Both the position numbers and the translations under genes were made by a program. A stretch of 64,000 nucleotides of DNA. Source: Paraburkholderia solitsugae (GTDB taxonomy: Bacteria > Pseudomonadota > Gammaproteobacteria > Burkholderiales > Burkholderiaceae). How positions within the stretch are numbered: the stretch's first letter is position 1; every line of letters starts with the position of its first letter. The notes beneath the pieces are model-generated. The model made no database searches. It was not told where the DNA came from and was given only the letters and a program-made list of their open reading frames with translations. The stretch spans positions 1 to 64,000 of the forward strand of contig NZ_WOEY01000135.1 in NCBI RefSeq assembly GCF_013177695.1, read 5' to 3'. This document shows, in pieces, positions 59,389 to 64,000 of the stretch.

Positions 59389-60123
59389 TCAGGCGCGGCG
59401 CATCAGACTGAAGCTTTGCGCGGATGGGCCGCCATCCGGCTGGCTGGCAAGGAACATCGCGAGCGGAACGACGTCCTCCGGTTCCTTGAGCCACTCTTCG
59501 TTGAACTGACACTTGCCGCCAAAATCAGTCATCGCGGTACGCACGGGCCCAGGGATCAGCTCATTGACACTGATGTTGGCGTCCAGAAGCTCCAGCGCGA
59601 GGGTTTGCGTAAGCAGCCACATTCCCGCCTTCGAGCAGCCATAGGCGGACAGGTTGGCATTGGGACGCTGCCGCAGCCCCGAGCCCATCAGGATCAGCTT
59701 GCCCGCGCCGCGCCGGCGGAGATGCGGAATCGCCGCGCGCGCGGTATTGAACGCGCCAACGAGGTTCACGTCGATCACCTCCTTCCAGAGTTTCGGGTCG
59801 GAGTGTTCGACCGTCCCGGTCACGGTGCCCACGCCCGCATTGGCAAGCACAATGTCCACGCCGTCGAACGCCCGAACCGCTCCCGAAAACAGCGCCTGGA
59901 CCGATTCGTAGTTCGCTACGTCTGAGGGGATCGCGATCGCTCGACCGCCCTGCGCGGTGATCAACGCGACGGTTTCATTGATCTCCCCGCCTGAGCGTGC
60001 GCTGCACACGACAGCTGCCCCCGCTTTCGCATAGGCAAGTGCAATAGCGCGGCCGATGCCGCGACCTGCGCCCGTGATGACGGAGACCTTTCCTCGCAGC
60101 GCTGTGTTTTCCACCGAATTCAT
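59389..60123 (-). CDS. Short-chain dehydrogenase/reductase
   Basis: GGAGAGG precedes the ATG at 60123. The 244-residue SDR has VSVITGAGRGIGRAIALAYAKAG, NAG motif (IVLANAGVG), and Y-G-C-S-K in LSAYGCSKAGMWLLTQ; the catalytic serine is in LMGSGLRQ. The end is atypical: instead of the usual glycine-rich D-G-G it finishes SQPDGGPSAQSFSLMRRA. It probably oxidises a hydroxy intermediate for the nearby BKACE or CoA-ligase route. Divergent from the second SDR at 60320. Confidence 0.84.
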   Translation of the reverse strand: MNSVENTALRGKVSVITGAGRGIGRAIALAYAKAGAAVVCSARSGGEINETVALITAQGGRAIAIPSDVANYESVQALFSGAVRAFDGVDIVLANAGVGTVTGTVEHSDPKLWKEVIDVNLVGAFNTARAAIPHLRRRGAGKLILMGSGLRQRPNANLSAYGCSKAGMWLLTQTLALELLDANISVNELIPGPVRTAMTDFGGKCQFNEEWLKEPEDVVPLAMFLASQPDGGPSAQSFSLMRRA

Positions 60124-60319
60124 TTGCCTCTCCAGAATCAACCGTTGTTCTCGAGAAGCTTAACGGTCTGCTTTCGCGACGGTACTCCTGAATACCCGGC
60201 CCCCCGTTGCTGGGGGGAGCCTTCAGGCGGCCACGCCGGTAGTCTTTGGGCGCATCGGCCGGATCATCCGTTCTCCCCGGCCGGCTTGAGCTCGAGCGCA
60301 ACCTGAAAGGAGTAGTCGT
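60124..60319. promoter_or_regulatory. Divergent region between two SDR genes, with GC hairpin
   Basis: A 196-base region with CCCCCC-GTTGCT-GGGGGG at 60200-60217, a perfect 6-bp G/C stem. AAGGAG at 60308-60313 is the ribosome site of the plus-strand SDR. The hairpin is about 100 bases upstream of that start and could be in its leader or separate the two transcripts. Confidence 0.35.
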
Positions 60320-61144
60320 ATGACACTGGATAACAAGATCGCCCTCGTGACGGGCGGTGCCCGAGGTCTCGGAAAGAGCATTGCACTGGATTACGCACGT
60401 GCCGGCGCCCAGGTCATCATTTGCGACGTCAACGAGGAAAACCTGAACGCCGCGCGTGAGGAAGTGACCGCCGCGGGGACACACGAATGCATGGCTCAGG
60501 TATGCGACGTTTCCTCCAGCGCTCAGGTGGCAAACCTCTTCGCGAGCATCGCGGCGCGCTTTGGGCGTCTGGACGTGTTGGTCAACAACGCGGGAATCGG
60601 GCCGATCGGTCCCGAGGACGACGCGCGGCGCAACAGGCACTGGGACTACATGACAACCCCAGTGCCGAGACAGGCACTGGGCTTCACCAGCTCGATGTCA
60701 GACGAACAATGGCATCGCTACTGGGGCGTCAATGTTCACGGCGTGTTCTACTGCACGCGCGAAGCCTTGCGGATCATGGAGCCTCAAGGCAGCGGCAAGA
60801 TCATCAACATTGCGTCGATTGCCGGGATGTCTACCATCAGCGCCCATAGTCCGCACTATTCCGCGACGAAAGGTGCAGTGATTACATTCACGCGTACGGT
60901 GGCGGCAGAAGTGGCCGGCGGGAACATCTACGTAAATGCGATCGCGCCGGGCGGCATCCAGACGCCGGATTTCGAAAAGTACTTCGCGCGCTCAACCGAG
61001 GAGCAAAAGAACAGGCTCATGCAACTGATTCCGCTAGGCCGGTTCGGGAAGATGGAGGAGTACGCCTCGCTTGCGGTCTACCTTGCGTCCGACAATCACT
61101 ATCTGGTGGGTCAGATCATTTCGCCCAACGGCGGCGCCGTCTAA
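60320..61144 (+). CDS. Short-chain dehydrogenase/reductase, 3-oxoacyl reductase-like
   Basis: The 274-residue SDR has IALVTGGARGLGKSIALDYARAGAQVIICDV (aspartate after the second strand, favouring NAD(H)), VLVNNAGIGPIG, catalytic serine in NIASIAGMSTISAH, and Y-S-A-T-K in HYSATKGAVITF, ending GQIISPNGGAV. An insertion of about 25 residues (EDDARRNRHWDYMTTPVPRQ and following) between the NNAG motif and the next helix makes it longer than the classical 250. AAAGGAG lies upstream. Divergent from the SDR at 59389; substrate unknown. Confidence 0.85.
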   Translation: MTLDNKIALVTGGARGLGKSIALDYARAGAQVIICDVNEENLNAAREEVTAAGTHECMAQVCDVSSSAQVANLFASIAARFGRLDVLVNNAGIGPIGPEDDARRNRHWDYMTTPVPRQALGFTSSMSDEQWHRYWGVNVHGVFYCTREALRIMEPQGSGKIINIASIAGMSTISAHSPHYSATKGAVITFTRTVAAEVAGGNIYVNAIAPGGIQTPDFEKYFARSTEEQKNRLMQLIPLGRFGKMEEYASLAVYLASDNHYLVGQIISPNGGAV

Positions 61145-61148
61145 GCAT

Positions 61149-61199
61149 CGTTCTATATAACCGATCAATTCGTTCTATATTCTGTGTTGGAATATAGAA
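61149..61199. promoter_or_regulatory. Candidate operator cluster upstream of the YeiH-type gene
   Basis: TTCTATATTC and GAATATAGAA form a perfect 10-bp inverted repeat with a 7-base spacer (61173-61199). The element CGTTCTATAT occurs at 61149-61158 and again at 61171-61180, 22 bases (two helical turns) apart. Such an array suits a LysR-type regulator; the LysR gene two genes downstream is the obvious candidate. Confidence 0.55.
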
Positions 61200-61253
61200 T
61201 CTGTCATCGCGATAATTCCTCCGTTATCTGGTCACTGAAATACCGAGGACGCG

Positions 61254-62345
61254 ATGTCGACCCCACTCGAACCCCATGCTTTAACCGGAAGGCTCCCGGT
61301 CGAATCCAGTCACCTCGCCTGGGTGCGAACCCATGCGCCAGGCGTTGCCCTATGCATCGCCGTCACGCTGGCCGCTTTCGGGTTGCAACTGGCTGAGGAG
61401 CGTATGTTCGGGCGCGCCTGGCTGGAAGCATTGGTCCTCGCCATCCTCATAGGCACGGCGGTGCGAAGTGTCTGGACGCCAGCCTCTCGCTGGCACGCCG
61501 GGATCAATTTCAGCGCCAAGACATTGCTGGAAATTGCCGTGGTCCTGCTGGGCGCCTCGCTCAGCACCCAAACCCTTAAGGCGGCCGGGGTGGGACTGCT
61601 GGCAGGCATCGTAGCGGTCGTCGCGGTGGCCATCGTGGTCAGCTACGGGACCGGGCGCCTCCTTGGTTTGCATCACCGGATGGCCTTGCTGGTCGCATGC
61701 GGCAACTCGATTTGCGGCAACTCGGCGATCGCCGCCGTTGCTCCAGTGATCCGGGCGCATAGTGACGACGTGGCCGCGTCGATTGCGTTTACCGCAGTGC
61801 TTGGCGTCATCGTCGTGCTCGGACTGCCACTGCTGATTCCTGTGCTGCACCTTAGCAACCTGCAATATGGTGTACTGGCCGGACTGACTGTCTACGCGGT
61901 TCCGCAAGTGCTTGCTGCAACGATCCCTGTTTCGGCGCTCAGCGCCCATCTCGGAACGTTGGTCAAACTGGTCCGTGTGCTGATGCTCGGCCCCGTGATC
62001 CTTGTCCTGTCAATCGGCTCGCGTCGTGGTGCAGGGGCTGCTGCATTGCCGGGTGCGTCGAAGCAAGCGCGCCTCGCCTGGCACAAAGTTGTGCCTTGGT
62101 TCATCATTGGCTTCCTGGCGCTGGTCATCCTCCGTTCGGCTAACGTCTTTCCGACGGCGATGCTACCTCCGATCAGCAGCACGGCGAACGTGTTGACGAT
62201 TATTTCGATGGCGGCACTCGGTCTGGGCGTTGATGTGCGAATGTTCGCCAAAGCCGGCCCCCGTGTGACACTGGCGGTGGTGCTGTCGATCGTCGCGCTC
62301 GCGCTCATCAGCCTCGTACTGATTCGCGTGCTAGGCATGGCCTAA
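61254..62345 (+). CDS. YeiH-family putative sulfite/sulfate exporter
   Basis: The 363-residue membrane protein (about 10 helices) belongs to the UPF0324/Cons_hypoth698 family: ALVLAILIGTAVRS, AKTLLEIAVVLLGASLS, VACGNSICGNSAIAAVAPVIRA (family signature), LAGLTVYAVPQVLAA and ISMAALGLGVDVR. Members near sulfite or taurine genes are thought to export sulfite. A LysR gene follows by 25 bases and a SorA-like sulfite dehydrogenase after that, which supports handling of sulfite. GAGGA precedes the ATG. Confidence 0.87.
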   Translation: MSTPLEPHALTGRLPVESSHLAWVRTHAPGVALCIAVTLAAFGLQLAEERMFGRAWLEALVLAILIGTAVRSVWTPASRWHAGINFSAKTLLEIAVVLLGASLSTQTLKAAGVGLLAGIVAVVAVAIVVSYGTGRLLGLHHRMALLVACGNSICGNSAIAAVAPVIRAHSDDVAASIAFTAVLGVIVVLGLPLLIPVLHLSNLQYGVLAGLTVYAVPQVLAATIPVSALSAHLGTLVKLVRVLMLGPVILVLSIGSRRGAGAAALPGASKQARLAWHKVVPWFIIGFLALVILRSANVFPTAMLPPISSTANVLTIISMAALGLGVDVRMFAKAGPRVTLAVVLSIVALALISLVLIRVLGMA

Positions 62346-62370
62346 AAAGGTTAGAGGTCCGCTGAAAAAC

Positions 62371-63255
62371 ATGACGCTCGATCAACTTCGTATCTTTGTT
62401 GCGGTTGCGGAGCAGCAGCATGTGACGCGTGCGGCCAACGTACTCGCGCTTTCGCAATCGGCGGTGAGCAGTTCGATCGCCGCCCTCGAAGCGCAGTATG
62501 ACGTCAAGCTGTTCCACCGGATTCGCCGGAATATTGTGCTGACTGACGCCGGCCAGCAGTTTCTCAACGAAGCCCGTGCGGTGCTTACCCGTGCCTCATC
62601 GGCCGGGAACATGTTGGCTGATCTGGCCGGAATGCGGCGCGGTGCGTTATCGCTTGCGGCGAGTCAGACGGTGGCAAATTACTGGATACCGAAGGTGATG
62701 CAACGCTTCCATGCGGCCCACCCCGGCGTCTCGCTCAAGCTCTCAATCACGAATACCGGACAAGTCGTTCGGCAGGTCGCCGAGGGTGCCGTCGATCTGG
62801 GTTTCGTGGAAGACCAGGTAGACACCGATGGTCTCGATGTGCGCGCGGTGGCCCAGGACGAACTGGTGTTAGTAGTCGCCCCCGGCCACCCCTGGGCCAG
62901 TCACGATTCGACGGCTGCCGATATTATTGACTTGCGCGATAGCGCCTGGGTGCTGCGTGAACAGGAATCGGGTACACGCGGGATCTTCGAAAAGATGGTG
63001 CGAAGCTTGGGGGGCGATCCCTCTGGGTTCGAGATCGCGCTGGAGCTTCCGTCGAACGAAGCGGTACGCTCCGCGGTCGAGGCCGGTGCTGGCGCAACCG
63101 TGATGTCCCGTCTGGTCGCGGCTTCCTCACTCAGTGCCGGGACGCTGATAGCACTCCGTTGGCCGCTGCCGCCGCGGGATTTCCTGATGCTGCGTCACCA
63201 GCAGCGTTATGTGACGGAGGCGATGCGCGTGTTCTTCGAGATGGCGTCGGAATGA
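62371..63255 (+). CDS. LysR-family regulator, YeiE/CbbR-like
   Basis: A 294-residue LysR protein: MTLDQLRIFVAVAEQQHVTRAANVLALSQSAVSSSIAALE as helix-turn-helix, then an effector domain GALSLAASQTVANYWIPKVMQRFHAAHPGVSLKL ... VDLGFVEDQVDTDGLDVRAVAQDELVLVV. The S-Q-T-V-(A/G)-x-Y-x-(L/I)-P segment is typical of the CbbR/CysL/YeiE group, which respond to carbon- or sulfur-metabolism signals. Co-directional with the YeiH-type exporter, as yeiE lies next to yeiH in E. coli. Probable sulfite-responsive control of its neighbours. Confidence 0.86.
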   Translation: MTLDQLRIFVAVAEQQHVTRAANVLALSQSAVSSSIAALEAQYDVKLFHRIRRNIVLTDAGQQFLNEARAVLTRASSAGNMLADLAGMRRGALSLAASQTVANYWIPKVMQRFHAAHPGVSLKLSITNTGQVVRQVAEGAVDLGFVEDQVDTDGLDVRAVAQDELVLVVAPGHPWASHDSTAADIIDLRDSAWVLREQESGTRGIFEKMVRSLGGDPSGFEIALELPSNEAVRSAVEAGAGATVMSRLVAASSLSAGTLIALRWPLPPRDFLMLRHQQRYVTEAMRVFFEMASE

Positions 63256-63450
63256 GACAGTCTTGAAGATCGAACGCCGCGCGCTCAATGTGCGCGTGCC
63301 ACTACGGTATCCGCGACCATCTGCCAGACGTCAACCTGCGCTACACCTTCTGCAATCCGAATAATCCAGTCAACCGATGGGTGATCTGTCCGAAGGCAGC
63401 CTCGGGCGGAGATCGACCTATTTGAAAGAATGCCACGCCAGCGTTTCGCG

Positions 63451-63486
63451 ATTGTGTGGCGCACAATATAGTCAAACGATAGAACG
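63451..63486. promoter_or_regulatory. Candidate operator upstream of the sulfite dehydrogenase gene
   Basis: ATTGTG-TGGCG-CACAAT (63451-63467) is a perfect 6-bp inverted repeat with LysR-like T-N11-A spacing. CGATAGAACG at 63477-63486 is the reverse complement of a motif close to CGTTCTATAT seen upstream of the exporter gene. Both lie within 60 bases of the sulfite dehydrogenase start. Confidence 0.45.
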
Positions 63487-63504
63487 AACCTGAAGGAGCC
63501 CCCC

Positions 63505-64000
63505 ATGAAAGACCATTCCCACGGCGTGGACACGCGCCGCCGCAAGATGCTTCTCGGTCTTGCCGCCGGCGGTCTCGCCGGCACCATGGCCGGCTGGAAC
63601 CGCAGCGCGTGGTCAGCGGAGAGCATCAACCTGCCATTCGCTGGCGGCGAGCGCGACTTGACGAGCGCGTTTCCGCAGAAAGGCGAGATGCTGCTGCTGC
63701 GAACCCGTCCGCCGTTGCTGGAGACACCGTTTTCCGTCTTCGATCGAGGCGTGTTCACGCCTAACGACCAGTTTTTTGTGCGCTGGCACCTCGCCGATAT
63801 TCCCACGAAGATCGACGGCGCCGCATTTCGCCTGAACGTTCACGGACAGGTTGAACGAGCGCTCAGCCTGAGCCTGACCGAACTGCGGACCCAGTTCGAA
63901 CCGGTTGAACTCGCAGCGGTGAATCAGTGCTCCGGTAACTCGCGAGGATTCTACGATCCGCGCGTGGCGGGTGCTCAATGGGGCAACGGCGCGATGGGCA
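63505..64000 (+). CDS. SorA-type sulfite dehydrogenase, molybdopterin subunit (5' part, cut by window end)
   Basis: AAGGAG lies eight bases before the ATG at 63505. The 165 visible residues begin with a twin-arginine signal (TRRRKMLLGLAAGGLAGTMAGW) and continue with the sulfite-oxidase fold: LLLRTRPPLLETPFSVFDRGVFTPNDQFFVRWHL, IDGAAFRLNVHGQVERALSLSL and VNQCSGNSRGFYDPRVAG, where the cysteine of Q-C-S-G-N-S-R coordinates molybdenum. The enzyme oxidises sulfite to sulfate in the periplasm and passes electrons to a c-type cytochrome (SorB), expected just downstream. The exporter and LysR genes upstream complete a sulfite locus. Confidence 0.85.
   Translation, partial: MKDHSHGVDTRRRKMLLGLAAGGLAGTMAGWNRSAWSAESINLPFAGGERDLTSAFPQKGEMLLLRTRPPLLETPFSVFDRGVFTPNDQFFVRWHLADIPTKIDGAAFRLNVHGQVERALSLSLTELRTQFEPVELAAVNQCSGNSRGFYDPRVAGAQWGNGAMG

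Noticed and set aside
60200..60217. G6/C6 hairpin as a terminator
   Set aside because: It lies upstream of both divergent SDR genes, so it cannot end either; kept only as a note in the intergenic entry.
1..64000. tRNA genes, rRNA genes, CRISPR arrays, replication origin
   Set aside because: No cloverleaf-like sequence, rRNA motif, regularly spaced repeat array or iteron cluster was recognised when reading the window; short tRNAs could still be missed by eye.

Overview
The window reads as a chromosomal or megaplasmid segment of a soil beta-proteobacterium, most likely Burkholderiaceae (Paraburkholderia/Caballeronia-like). The grounds are the high-GC codon choice, OmpC-type porins, DUF4148-like small secreted proteins, XapX/DoxX small membrane proteins and many catabolic operons each with its own LysR, AraC or LacI regulator. 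No rRNA, tRNA or CRISPR array was seen. Nearly everything is accessory catabolism and transport; several genes are broken, and remnants of mobile elements mark module borders.

Layout. (1) 1-1.45 kb: the 3' end of an IS630-type transposase abuts a truncated outer-membrane porin, followed by a DUF1275 gene stub. (2) 1.5-6.9 kb: cassette copy A. A minus-strand run (XapX, YtcJ-type amidohydrolase, DoxX, secreted VOC protein broken by a stop codon) faces a plus-strand isochorismatase-like hydrolase plus a second XapX. (3) 7.2-16.8 kb: alpha/beta hydrolase with AraC regulator, then a minus-strand group of FAH-family hydrolase, aromatic-acid MFS permease, exported acetamidase/formamidase-like protein, exported GlcG/HbpS-like protein, secreted beta-propeller and porin. 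(4) 17.3-29.2 kb: sugar-type ABC transporter, LacI and AraC regulators, and an operon of intradiol dioxygenase, SDR, BKACE, quinone-oxidoreductase-like protein and cupin, divergent from a carboxymuconolactone-decarboxylase-like gene. Five near-identical palindromes (GCAA-N-CG-N-TTGC) lie upstream of the porin, the ABC operon, the LacI gene and both sides of the dioxygenase/decarboxylase divergon, so the LacI protein probably governs all of region 4 and the porin. (5) 29.3-33.8 kb: cassette copy B with the same gene set as copy A, intact VOC but a frameshifted isochorismatase-like gene. (6) 34.2-36.1 kb: LysR gene, a molybdopterin-oxidoreductase scrap and a small secreted protein.

(7) 36.2-49.0 kb: a complete minus-strand lower pathway for 3-hydroxyanthranilate: 3-hydroxyanthranilate dioxygenase, ACMS decarboxylase, 2-aminomuconate semialdehyde dehydrogenase, 2-aminomuconate deaminase, oxalocrotonate decarboxylase, pentadienoate hydratase, hydroxy-oxovalerate aldolase and acylating acetaldehyde dehydrogenase. 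With it are a hydroxylaminobenzoate lyase/mutase-like protein, a flavin-reductase-fold protein, an MHS permease and a LysR regulator. No kynurenine-pathway gene is present, so the best reading is a 2-nitrobenzoate (nba-type) reductive pathway. The module is bracketed by two tyrosine-integrase C-terminal scraps in direct orientation, the right-hand one joined to an IS6-type transposase scrap. (8) 49.0-60.1 kb: CoA ligase, orphan Rieske ferredoxin, FrnE-like DsbA protein, small hydrolase, TauD/TfdA dioxygenase, quinone oxidoreductase, two sister MFS permeases, a second BKACE, an AraC regulator and an SDR; a peripheral pathway of unknown substrate. (9) 60.3-64.0 kb: another SDR, then a YeiH-type exporter, YeiE-like LysR regulator and the start of a SorA-type sulfite dehydrogenase, i.e. 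a sulfite-handling locus.

All functional names rest on reading motifs and on remembered family features; no database search was run.
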